Assembly (NCBI GenBank): GCA_003451585.1
Contig: DMEU01000002.1
Coordinates: 32,796 to 96,795, forward strand
Direction of reading: 5' to 3'
DNA from: Candidatus Omnitrophota bacterium
GTDB lineage: Bacteria > Omnitrophota > Gorgyraeia > Velamenicoccales > Velamenicoccaceae
Length of the DNA: 64,000 bases
Both the position numbers and the translations under genes were made by a program. The notes beneath the pieces are model-generated. The model saw nothing but the letters and a program-made list of their open reading frames with translations, was not told the origin of the DNA and made no database searches. Positions 7,926 through 14,438 of this stretch are shown piece after piece; the stretch's first letter is position 1; each line of letters starts with the position of its first letter.

Positions 7926-8606
7926 TCAGTTCAGATAGTATAACGGGTTCTGAGGCTTGTTTTTCCTTCTGATCTCAAAATGCAGGTTGCTTCCATCCTG
8001 CCTCGGAGTCTGCCCTGCTTTTGCTATCGTCATGCCTTGTTTGACGGTGTCGCCCGTCTTTACCGCTACAGAAGAGTTGCCGCAATAAACGGTGGATACC
8101 CCTTCACGGTGTTCGATAATGATCGTCTTTCCATAGCCCACAAGGCTGCCTGCGAAAGCCACCTTTCCATCATGGCTTGCTAAAACATCCTGGCCGAGGC
8201 CTATGGCGATGTCTATGCCTTTATTTGAGACACCGTTCAACTTTTGTTTGAATTCGCAGGTTATCTTTCCTTTTGCCGGCCAGATGAAATCGTGGTTGTC
8301 TTTGGGTGCAGGATTGCCTTTGGCCAAGGCAGGATATGACTTTGATCCTGGGATGATTATGGTCTGTCCTGTTGTGATCGTAGCTGATTCGTGTATGCGG
8401 TTGACGCGGACCACTTCCTCTAAGTCCGCGTTATACATTTTACAGATGCGCCATAGCGTTTGGCCATTCTGGACAACGTGGCTTATACTCTCTTTTGGGG
8501 TAAGTGCTGCTGTTGTAACAGGGGTTGCCTTTGAAGAAGGTTGATCGATGGTGGCGCACGCAGGCAAAGACAGGGTTAATAACAACACAAGCAGTTTATA
8601 AGGCAT
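7926..8606 (-). CDS. NlpD-like LysM/LytM lipoprotein (degenerate M23), probable amidase activator
   Basis: 226 residues. A signal peptide ends in a lipobox LPAC (Cys near 17), so it is a lipoprotein. A LysM repeat follows (SHVVQNGQTLWRICKMYNAD to GQTIIIPG, about 43-90), and then an M23/LytM domain (about 110-226). The metal-ligand positions are substituted: SNKGIDIA replaces the usual HKGID, and SNLHFEIR replaces HLHFEIR. E. coli NlpD shows the same loss and activates the amidase AmiC instead of cleaving peptidoglycan itself. The activator role is therefore inferred. The gene starts within 5 bp of a repeat copy associated with tRNA-Gly, which supplies its leader. Confidence 0.85.
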   Translation of the reverse strand: MPYKLLVLLLTLSLPACATIDQPSSKATPVTTAALTPKESISHVVQNGQTLWRICKMYNADLEEVVRVNRIHESATITTGQTIIIPGSKSYPALAKGNPAPKDNHDFIWPAKGKITCEFKQKLNGVSNKGIDIAIGLGQDVLASHDGKVAFAGSLVGYGKTIIIEHREGVSTVYCGNSSVAVKTGDTVKQGMTIAKAGQTPRQDGSNLHFEIRRKNKPQNPLYYLN

Positions 8607-8608
8607 TA

Positions 8609-8792
8609 TCGGCTTCGATTCCCATCTTGATAGATCACTACTTCAGAGCGAGCGATGGGAATCCTCCTCCCCCGTTGCGACATTCGTCGCAACTCCGCCG
8701 TAGCCGGCCGGTCTCGCTTGAACCGGTGGCGCTCGACTCGGCTTCGATTCCCATCTTGATAGATCACTACTTCAGAGCGAGCGATGGGAATC
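8609..8792 (-). repeat. tRNA-Gly 3'-end duplication flanking a miniature insertion
   Basis: A 55-bp direct repeat occurs at 8609-8663 and 8738-8792 (offset 129 bp), apparently identical. Each copy holds the last ~16 nt of tRNA-Gly plus its downstream flank; only the proximal copy (8738-8792) belongs to an intact tRNA. The ~74 bp between them contain a perfect hairpin (GTTGCGAC/GTCGCAAC) and GC-rich palindromes. Each copy carries an inverted repeat of the T-arm; at the intact tRNA it is 13 bp (8743-8755 with 8783-8795). The layout resembles a small element that inserted at a tRNA 3' end and rebuilt it. Confidence 0.8.
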
Positions 8793-8846
8793 GAACCCAC
8801 ATAACCAGCTTGGGAAGCTGGTGTTCTGCCACTGAACTACGCTCGC
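8776..8846 (-). tRNA. tRNA-Gly (CCC anticodon)
   Basis: Folds as a full cloverleaf on the minus strand. The acceptor stem GCGAGCG/CGCTCGC (7 bp) is perfect, the D arm is GTTC..GAAC, the anticodon stem CCAGC/GCTGG encloses loop TTCCCAA (anticodon CCC), and the T arm GTGGG/CCCAT encloses TTCGATT. The discriminator base is U, as expected for Gly. CCA is not encoded. The T-arm sequence has an inverted copy just downstream (see the repeat entry), which could compete with T-arm folding in the precursor. Confidence 0.93.
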
Positions 8847-8893
8847 AAAAATTACATCAAAACTTTTTAAATCTTTATTTTAAGCAAGGCTGT

Positions 8894-8922
8894 ATTTTAC
8901 CATTTGAGGAGTTATTAGTCAA
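8894..8922 (-). promoter_or_regulatory. Sigma-70 promoter of tRNA-Gly
   Basis: On the minus strand TTGACT (8917-8922), a 17-bp spacer and TAAAAT (8894-8899) stand about 50 bp before the tRNA 5' end, just after the thiC stop. No other gene lies between, so this promoter should drive tRNA-Gly and possibly the NlpD-like gene behind it. Confidence 0.75.
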
Positions 8923-8926
8923 TCTC

Positions 8927-10216
8927 TTATGCTCGATGTTTTCCGAAGCAATCATCTATCAGCTTTATAGAACAGAACTCGCCGCACATTGTGCAGACAT
9001 CTTTGATCTTGGGGTGCGAAGAAGCTCGGTATTCCTTTGCTTTTCCGGGGTCAAAGGCCAGTTCTATCTGCTTCGTCCAGTCCCTTTTTTTTCTGGCTAT
9101 AGAGATATCGCGGTCTATGTCTGTGGCGCCTTTTAAGCCTTTGGCGATATCGGCTGCATGGGCGGCTATTTTTGAGGCGATAAGGCCGGCCCTGGTGTCT
9201 TCTACGGACGGGTGCCTGATGTGCTCTGAGGGGGTAAGATAACAGAGGAAATCCGCCCCGTACCATGCAGCCAGGGCCCCGCCGATAGCCCCGGAGATAT
9301 GGTCGTAGCCCAATCCGGCATCAGTTACAAGCGGGCCTAATACGTAGAATGGGGCACCGTCGCATATCTTTTTTTCCAGTTCGATATTTTTTTTGATCTG
9401 TTGTAATGGCACGTGCCCCGGCCCTTCTATTATGACCTGGACTCCTGCGCGCCTTGCCCGTTTGGCGAGCTTGCCTAATTCTATAAGTTCGGCTATCTGG
9501 ACTTTGTCGGTGGCATCGAGTATCGAGCCTGGCCGCATGCCGTCCCCCAGGCTCAAGGTTATATTGTATCTTTTAGAAAGCTCCAATATTTCATCGAAAT
9601 ATTCATACAGCGGGTTCTCTCTTTTATTCTTTTTCATCCAGTTGACCAGGAGGGCTCCCCCGCGGCTTACGACATCGAGTATCCTCTTATTTTTTTCAAA
9701 GACAGCCACGCTTTTTTGGTTTATGCCGCAGTGCACGGTGAAAAAATCTACGCCTGACCTTGCCTGTTCTTCAAGGACGTCAAAGATCTCATTTTTTTCT
9801 AACTTTAAGAATGTGCCGGCCCTCTTTTGCGCCCGCATGGCGGCTTCGTAAATAGGCACTGTGCCGACAGGTATGGGGGAATTCCGTAATATGGCCTGCC
9901 TGACCTTTTTAAGGTCGCCTCCCAGGCTTAAGTCCATGACCGCATCCGCTCCAAGCTCTACGCTTATCTCGAGTTTTCTTAATTCATCGTCAAGGTCCGG
10001 TTTATCGGTGGAGGTGCCTATATTGACGTTTACCTTTGTGCTCAGGCCTTTGCCTATGGCACATGGCTTTTTCAGCTTCTTCGTGTTATTCAGGGTTATT
10101 ACGCACGTGCCATGATTTATCTCTTTTTTGAGCGTGGATGCCGGGATGCCTTCATTTTTAGCTGTCTCTGACAACGTGCTTGAAAAGTTTTTGTCTTTAA
10201 ATAGTTTTTTATACAT
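8927..10216 (-). CDS. thiC: Phosphomethylpyrimidine synthase (HMP-P synthase)
   Basis: 429 residues. Non-canonical radical SAM enzyme that rearranges aminoimidazole ribotide to HMP phosphate in thiamine synthesis. The C-terminal cluster motif CTMCGEFC (near 412-419) binds the [4Fe-4S] cluster. Also visible are VNVNIGTS, VPIYEAA, the active-site region DFFTVHCGI, EGPGHVP, YVLGPLVTDAGLGYDHI and the metal-binding HIRHPSVED. The length matches the shorter bacterial/archaeal form without the long N-terminal extension. It overlaps thiE by 8 bp. No TPP riboswitch was recognised upstream of the thi genes. Confidence 0.97.
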   Translation of the reverse strand: MYKKLFKDKNFSSTLSETAKNEGIPASTLKKEINHGTCVITLNNTKKLKKPCAIGKGLSTKVNVNIGTSTDKPDLDDELRKLEISVELGADAVMDLSLGGDLKKVRQAILRNSPIPVGTVPIYEAAMRAQKRAGTFLKLEKNEIFDVLEEQARSGVDFFTVHCGINQKSVAVFEKNKRILDVVSRGGALLVNWMKKNKRENPLYEYFDEILELSKRYNITLSLGDGMRPGSILDATDKVQIAELIELGKLAKRARRAGVQVIIEGPGHVPLQQIKKNIELEKKICDGAPFYVLGPLVTDAGLGYDHISGAIGGALAAWYGADFLCYLTPSEHIRHPSVEDTRAGLIASKIAAHAADIAKGLKGATDIDRDISIARKKRDWTKQIELAFDPGKAKEYRASSHPKIKDVCTMCGEFCSIKLIDDCFGKHRA

Positions 10217-10850
10217 TGGATATTTTTTCCTTTAATCTTTTGGCGGCCTGCTCCGGGTTACCGGACAAACAGATCTCACGAATGACCGCGATGTTCAATG
10301 GCCCGTGCCCCTTCATACCGTTTATTTTATCTTCCGTGATCCCGCCGATCGCAAAGACAGGCTTTTTAGATATTTTTATCGCTTTTTTAAGGGCCGCTAT
10401 CCCCAGAGGTTGCACGTCCGGCTTTGTCAGCGTCTTAAAGACCGGGCCAAAACCCAGATAGTCGCACTCTTCTAGCTGCGCGCGTTTTATGTCATTGATG
10501 CTGTGGCATGAAAGGCCGATCATTTTTTTGGCACCCAGTATTTTCCTTGCGTAGCGCACAGGCAGGTCATCCTGGCCTAAATGCAGGCCGTCTGCGCCTA
10601 TGGCTAGAGCGACATCCAGCCGGTCGTTTATGATAAAGGGCACGCCTGCGCTACGGCAAATGCCAAGTAACCCGATGGCGCGCTCTATCATGTCTTTTGC
10701 GCACGAGAGCTTATCGCGCAATTGCACGATGTCTACGCCGCCTGCCAGGGCCTTTTTAAGTATCCATTTTAAATTACCGTCAACGCATGCGTCCTTATCT
10801 AGGACCAAGTAAAGACGGGAACCTCTGGACAGATCTTTTTTCAAAGGCAT
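10209..10850 (-). CDS. thiE: Thiamine-phosphate synthase
   Basis: Couples HMP-PP with thiazole phosphate to give thiamine phosphate. A TIM barrel with family motifs VQLRDK, PFIINDRLDVALAIGADG, LHLGQDDLP, GLSCHS, YLGFGPVF.T.TK and PVFAIGGI. The ATG at 10850 gives a short lead into RLYLVLD, where ThiE normally starts; an ATG at 10892 is further upstream. Either start overlaps the end of the ThiD2 gene by more than 50 bp. In other bacteria ThiD2 and ThiE are one polypeptide, so this overlap may be a split fusion (see findings). Confidence 0.93.
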   Translation of the reverse strand: MPLKKDLSRGSRLYLVLDKDACVDGNLKWILKKALAGGVDIVQLRDKLSCAKDMIERAIGLLGICRSAGVPFIINDRLDVALAIGADGLHLGQDDLPVRYARKILGAKKMIGLSCHSINDIKRAQLEECDYLGFGPVFKTLTKPDVQPLGIAALKKAIKISKKPVFAIGGITEDKINGMKGHGPLNIAVIREICLSGNPEQAAKRLKEKISNV

Positions 10851-11259
10851 AGAACTTAAAGCGCAGTTTTTGTATTTTTTTGCTCGCCTCATTATCGAAT
10901 ACTTTAAAGAACTCTTCTAATCCCCTGAGGGCTTCTTTGACACGCTGGCTATTTGCCAAAAAGATACCTTTAAAAGACTTCCTTTTTGGGCCCAAAGAGA
11001 ACGACCTTCCGATGTCGTCTCCAGCGTCGCGATTTTCGAACAGCATGTACTGGTCAAGCCGCGATCTTTTAGATATTAATGTAAGATCGTGGCGCATCCT
11101 GCTTAATTCCGCGGACAATCGGGCATCTTTCAAATTGAAACGGCATATGTCCTCGCAGACCCTAAGGCCTTCTTTGGCGCGGTTCAGGTTTGCGTCAATG
11201 ATCCTGTAGGAGCCGCGAAATATATCATTATCTTTCTTTTTCTTGTCCGAGGAGGGCAT
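10795..11259 (-). CDS. thiD2: ThiD2-like protein (alternative HMP-P kinase domain, usually fused to ThiE)
   Basis: 154 residues. Contains RIIDANLNRAKEGLRVCEDI, LSRMRHDLT and ANSQRVKEALRGLEEFFKV, the pattern of the ThiD2 domain found at the N-terminus of some ThiE proteins. ThiD2 has been described as a non-canonical HMP-phosphate kinase standing in for ThiD, and no canonical ThiD is in the window. Its last ~12 residues (after FYAFEKRS) are out-of-frame translation of the ThiE N-terminus, beginning at an A6 run near 10836-10841. It could be a free-standing overlapping gene or a frameshifted half of a fusion. Confidence 0.75.
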   Translation of the reverse strand: MPSSDKKKKDNDIFRGSYRIIDANLNRAKEGLRVCEDICRFNLKDARLSAELSRMRHDLTLISKRSRLDQYMLFENRDAGDDIGRSFSLGPKRKSFKGIFLANSQRVKEALRGLEEFFKVFDNEASKKIQKLRFKFYAFEKRSVQRFPSLLGPR

Positions 11260-11262
11260 ATG

Positions 11263-11736
11263 CTACCGGTTCTTCTGGATCTTTTTGATGAGTCCGGTGG
11301 TGGAGCGGTTTTTGACATACGGGATAACAAAGACTTTTCCGCCGCGGGACAGGACTTGCGCTGAGCCCACTATTTCGTCTTTTTTCCAATCCCCGCCTTT
11401 GACTAATACGTGCGGCTTTATGGCCTCGATGAGTTTAAGCGGCGTGTCCTCGTTGAAAATAACTACAAAATCCACGCTTTCAAGGGCCGCCAGGACCTCT
11501 GCCCTGTCGTTTTGGGTGTTTATCGGCCTGTCTATCCCTTTTATTTTTTTTACCGAAAGGTCGGAGTTTAATCCTACTACGAGTAAGTCCCCTTTTTGTC
11601 TTGCCTGGGCCAGATATTTTATGTGCCCTACGTGCAGTATGTCAAAACAGCCGTTCGTAAAGACGACTTTTCTTTTTTTGTCCTGTGTTAAAATTTTCTT
11701 TAAACGCGCCAGGGATGCGATCTTTTTATTTTTCAT
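11263..11736 (-). CDS. rfaE2: D-glycero-beta-D-manno-heptose 1-phosphate adenylyltransferase
   Basis: 157 residues, corresponding to the adenylyltransferase half of HldE as a separate protein. The nucleotidyltransferase signature FTNGCFDILHVGHIKYLAQA (near 26-45) is complete, and VKGGDWKKDEIVG matches the family. It makes ADP-heptose for the LPS inner core. The kinase half (RfaE1) is not in the window. It follows gmhA by 24 bp, so two steps of the heptose route are co-transcribed, supporting an LPS-bearing outer membrane. Confidence 0.92.
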   Translation of the reverse strand: MKNKKIASLARLKKILTQDKKRKVVFTNGCFDILHVGHIKYLAQARQKGDLLVVGLNSDLSVKKIKGIDRPINTQNDRAEVLAALESVDFVVIFNEDTPLKLIEAIKPHVLVKGGDWKKDEIVGSAQVLSRGGKVFVIPYVKNRSTTGLIKKIQKNR

Positions 11737-11760
11737 GTGACGTTGAAGGGTTATGCGGGG

Positions 11761-12357
11761 TTATCGCTTCTTGCGTCCCGCAAATGCTTCTTCTACAAGT
11801 TCGCAGATGATGTGGATGACCAGGATGTGAGATTCCTGTATGCGTGCTGTGACAAAAGATGGAACTATGAGGGATATATCGGCAAGATGCGCCAGGGCGC
11901 CTCCGTCCTTACCTGTCAGCGCTATGGTCTTTAGCCCTGTTTTTCCGGCAAGCCGCGCAGCCTCCAGGACGTTTTTAGCTTTTCCGCTTGTGGAAATAGC
12001 GAAGGCTATGTCCCCGGGCATGCCTAAGGCCTGTAGTTGCCGGCTGAATACTCTGTCGAACGAATAATCGTTAGCCAGGGCGGTGAGGTTGGATGTGTCT
12101 GTGGTAAGTGATATTGCCGGAAGGCCAATTCTTTCTTTTTGGAACCTGCCGACTAATTCTGCGGCAAAGTGCTGGCTGTCGGCGGCGCTCCCCCCGTTTC
12201 CGAAGATGAGGACTTTCTTGCCCTTCTTCAAAGCGTCGATGATCAAAGACGCTGCCTTTTCTATCTTTCCAGTCAGGTGCTCATCGTAAAGCAGGAACGC
12301 GTTCGTGGTTATCGAGTCCCCTATGATCTTTCTTATACGCTCTGTACTTTTTGCCAT
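11761..12357 (-). CDS. gmhA: Sedoheptulose 7-phosphate isomerase
   Basis: 198 residues, a single SIS domain. Converts sedoheptulose 7-phosphate to D-glycero-D-manno-heptose 7-phosphate, the first step of ADP-heptose synthesis. Visible motifs are IFGNGGSAADSQHFAAELVGRF (sugar-phosphate binding; substrate residues in the Ser/His pair), AISTSGKAKNVLEAAR and IALTGKDGG, and the C-terminal helix IQESHILVIHIICELVE carries the conserved Glu/His. It sits 3 bp behind the phosphofructokinase gene and ahead of rfaE2. Confidence 0.94.
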   Translation of the reverse strand: MAKSTERIRKIIGDSITTNAFLLYDEHLTGKIEKAASLIIDALKKGKKVLIFGNGGSAADSQHFAAELVGRFQKERIGLPAISLTTDTSNLTALANDYSFDRVFSRQLQALGMPGDIAFAISTSGKAKNVLEAARLAGKTGLKTIALTGKDGGALAHLADISLIVPSFVTARIQESHILVIHIICELVEEAFAGRKKR

Positions 12358-12360
12358 AGT

Positions 12361-13383
12361 TTATCCGAAAAAGACCTTGGCAATGTCGTAAAGCTCCATG
12401 TCTACGGTCTTGAGCTTTTCAACGCCTTTCTCAAGAGGTACCGCCACTATCTTCGTTCCTGATAGGCTGACCATTTGTCCGAATTTTTTGTTCTCAACCA
12501 GTTCCACGGCCTTTATGCCGAATCTTGTGCCGAGGACGCGGTCGAATGCCGTGGGTGAGCCGCCTCTCTGTATGTGCCCCAGGACGGTGACGCGTGTTTC
12601 ATATCCCGTCTTTTTCTCTATCTCTTTGCCGAGATAGTCGCCTATGCCGCCGAGTTTGACATGGCCGAATTCATCCAGGCTCTGGTCCTTTGTCATATCG
12701 CTTGCCTTCATCTTAGCGCCCTCAGCTACTACGACTATGCTGAAAGTGCGTCCGCGGCTGTGCCTTTTTTTAAGTATCCCGCAGACCTCATCTAAGTCTA
12801 TCGGGACCTCCGGTATCAGGACGACATCCGCGCCGCCGGCGATGCCGGCATACGTGGCTATCCACCCGGCGTGGCGGCCCATTACTTCGACTACCATGAT
12901 GCGGTGGTGGCTCTCCGCCGTTGTGTGGAGGCGGTCAATGCACTCCATAGCTATATTTACCGACGTGTCGAAACCGAATGTATAATCCGTAGCGGACAGG
13001 TCGTTGTCTATCGTTTTCGGGACCCCTACGACGTTGAGGCCTTCTTTACAGAGTTTGTTTGCTACACCCAGGGTGTCTTCGCCTCCGATAGCGATGAGGG
13101 CGTCTATACCGAATTTTTTGAAATTCTCTTTTACCTTCTGGACATCTTCGGCTTTTTTGTAAGGGTTGGTGCGGCTGGTCCCTAAAATGGTACCGCCTTT
13201 AGGCAGGATGCCGGATATCGAATTAAGGTCCAAGGTTATTGTCTCGCCTTCGATTATGCCTTTCCAGCCGTTATTAAAACCAATCGTTTCATGTTTGTCG
13301 TTATATGCCTTTCTGACGATTGCGCGGATAACAGGGTTTAAGCCGGGGCAATCCCCGCCGCCTGTAAGGATACCTATTTTCAT
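12361..13383 (-). CDS. pfp: 6-phosphofructokinase, signature of the PPi-dependent (group III) type
   Basis: 340 residues from the ATG at 13383, chosen because AGGAG stands 6 nt upstream and the protein then opens MKIGILTGGGDCPG; an in-frame ATG at 13416 lies 33 nt upstream. Phosphorylates fructose 6-phosphate in glycolysis. Two positions that separate phosphoryl donors read as in PPi enzymes: GGEDT instead of the ATP-type GGDGS, and PKTIDND instead of PGTIDND. The overall sequence resembles the actinobacterial (Amycolatopsis-like) PPi-PFKs. Other motifs are MGRHAGWIA and the substrate-binding Arg in GHIQRGGSPTAFDR. Donor use is an inference from these residues. Confidence 0.88.
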   Translation of the reverse strand: MKIGILTGGGDCPGLNPVIRAIVRKAYNDKHETIGFNNGWKGIIEGETITLDLNSISGILPKGGTILGTSRTNPYKKAEDVQKVKENFKKFGIDALIAIGGEDTLGVANKLCKEGLNVVGVPKTIDNDLSATDYTFGFDTSVNIAMECIDRLHTTAESHHRIMVVEVMGRHAGWIATYAGIAGGADVVLIPEVPIDLDEVCGILKKRHSRGRTFSIVVVAEGAKMKASDMTKDQSLDEFGHVKLGGIGDYLGKEIEKKTGYETRVTVLGHIQRGGSPTAFDRVLGTRFGIKAVELVENKKFGQMVSLSGTKIVAVPLEKGVEKLKTVDMELYDIAKVFFG

Positions 13384-13399
13384 AATTACTCCTGGTTGT

Positions 13400-13472
13400 A
13401 AGACACAAGTGCACAAGATACAAGTGCAATTTTTGTTTTTACTTGTGACCTGTGACTTGCGACTTGTGATTT
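13400..13472. repeat. Imperfect inverted/tandem repeat of an ACTTGTG-type motif
   Basis: Between pfp and amaP, one arm reads acacaagtgcacaag..acaagtgc and the other acttgtgacctgtgacttgcgacttgtga, so the two can pair as a long imperfect hairpin while each arm is itself a short tandem array of ~8-bp units. It has no coding potential. It may act as a transcription or RNA-processing boundary inside the operon. Confidence 0.55.
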
Positions 13473-13477
13473 ATTTT

Positions 13478-14083
13478 TTATATTTTGATTCCTTGGTACG
13501 GTATCTGGATCTCTTCGTTGGGCAAAGGCGATTTTTCAGCCTTCTTCTTCGATCTTTCTTCCCCAGTGACTATCTTTGCCACGTGTATCTTTACGGTTAT
13601 GGGCTCATCTATGCCGAACACTTCCTGTATTTTTCCAGATATCAGGTCCTGGAGCTGCGCAGTAAAGTCCGGTATATTTGTCTCCGAGCGAAGGACTACC
13701 CGCATGCGGATATCTATGCCCTTTTTTGTAGCCTTGACAACTGCTTTAGCGTCTCTTATTTCCGTCAATTGGTTGGCCAGCCTTCTGATGAGGTCTTCTA
13801 CGGCGGACAAAGTAATGGTAACCTGTCCGTTTGGATTGGAAAAAGCTATCGTCTTTTCACGCTGTATCTTGCCGCTTATTACCTGTGAGGCGGCAAAACT
13901 GAGCAGGATCAAGAGCACACCGGATAAGCCTGTTATAAGCCGCATGCGCGTATCTTCATAGAGAAACCCTATCCGCATGATGAGGTCTGTGAGGTCTATC
14001 AGGTGAAAAGCGAACGCTATGGCCAGGGCTCCAAGCAAGGCAAAGATGATCGTGTAAAAAATGATACTTAAGGCTGTCTTCAT
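13478..14083 (-). CDS. amaP: AmaP-like alkaline-shock membrane anchor protein
   Basis: 201 residues. Two N-terminal membrane segments (about 5-30 and 48-70, the second around LSGVLLILLSFAASQVI) are followed by a cytoplasmic Asp23-like domain (NGQVTITLSAVEDLIRRLAN, KGIDIRMRVVLRSETNI) and a Lys/Glu-rich tail. AmaP anchors Asp23 at the membrane in Gram-positives, and homologues occur widely. It overlaps the Asp23-family gene by 4 bp, supporting the pairing. Its role in a diderm is not defined. Confidence 0.75.
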   Translation of the reverse strand: MKTALSIIFYTIIFALLGALAIAFAFHLIDLTDLIMRIGFLYEDTRMRLITGLSGVLLILLSFAASQVISGKIQREKTIAFSNPNGQVTITLSAVEDLIRRLANQLTEIRDAKAVVKATKKGIDIRMRVVLRSETNIPDFTAQLQDLISGKIQEVFGIDEPITVKIHVAKIVTGEERSKKKAEKSPLPNEEIQIPYQGIKI

Positions 14084-14436
14084 TTTTCCACCCCTTTGAT
14101 TTTAATGATGATCTCTTTAGGCGACAGATCCGTGGCTTCTTCGACCGCGGTTTTGACTTTGTCCTGTACTTTGAGGGCTACGTCAGGGATATTGTAGCCG
14201 TATTTGACGATCAAGGGGATGACTATTGTCACGCTGTCGTTTTTTTCCGAGCGGACATCGATAGCGCCGCTCTTTGTCTTTTTGCCGATCATATTCAATG
14301 TCAGGGACTTCAGGTCGTCGCATATGCGTGATACGCCTTCGGCCTCCAGGGCAGCCAGATAGCTGATAGATGCGACAACGTTGTTATGGATCTTTATTAA
14401 GCCAAGGTCTGATTTTTCGTCTTCGCGCATCATCAA
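14080..14436 (-). CDS. Asp23/Gls24 family envelope stress protein
   Basis: 118 residues, one Asp23 domain: IKIHNNVVASISYLAALEAE, a central basic stretch, and VPLIVKYGYNIPDVALKVQD, then a charged C-terminus ending IIIKIKGVEK. Proteins of this family are cytoplasmic and bind an AmaP-type anchor; this one overlaps the AmaP-like gene. It lies 2 bp behind accC. The association with fatty-acid genes (accB-accC) and efp is common across bacteria and suggests an envelope role, but no catalytic activity is known. Confidence 0.85.
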   Translation of the reverse strand: MMMREDEKSDLGLIKIHNNVVASISYLAALEAEGVSRICDDLKSLTLNMIGKKTKSGAIDVRSEKNDSVTIVIPLIVKYGYNIPDVALKVQDKVKTAVEEATDLSPKEIIIKIKGVEK

Positions 14437-14438
14437 CT

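Noticed and set aside
8525..9136. A 203-codon plus-strand frame across the tRNA-Gly region
   Set aside because: It runs through the tRNA, both repeat copies and the antisense of thiC, has no family motif, and is internally repetitive only because the DNA repeat is.
10893..11262. TPP riboswitch ahead of the thi genes
   Set aside because: I looked for CTGAGA and the ACCTGATCTGG-type core on the minus strand upstream of thiD2, thiE and thiC and found none; the genes follow rfaE2 without a gap.
13166..13888. A 240-codon plus-strand frame opposite pfp and amaP
   Set aside because: Antisense shadow of two well-supported genes, with no motif or ribosome site.
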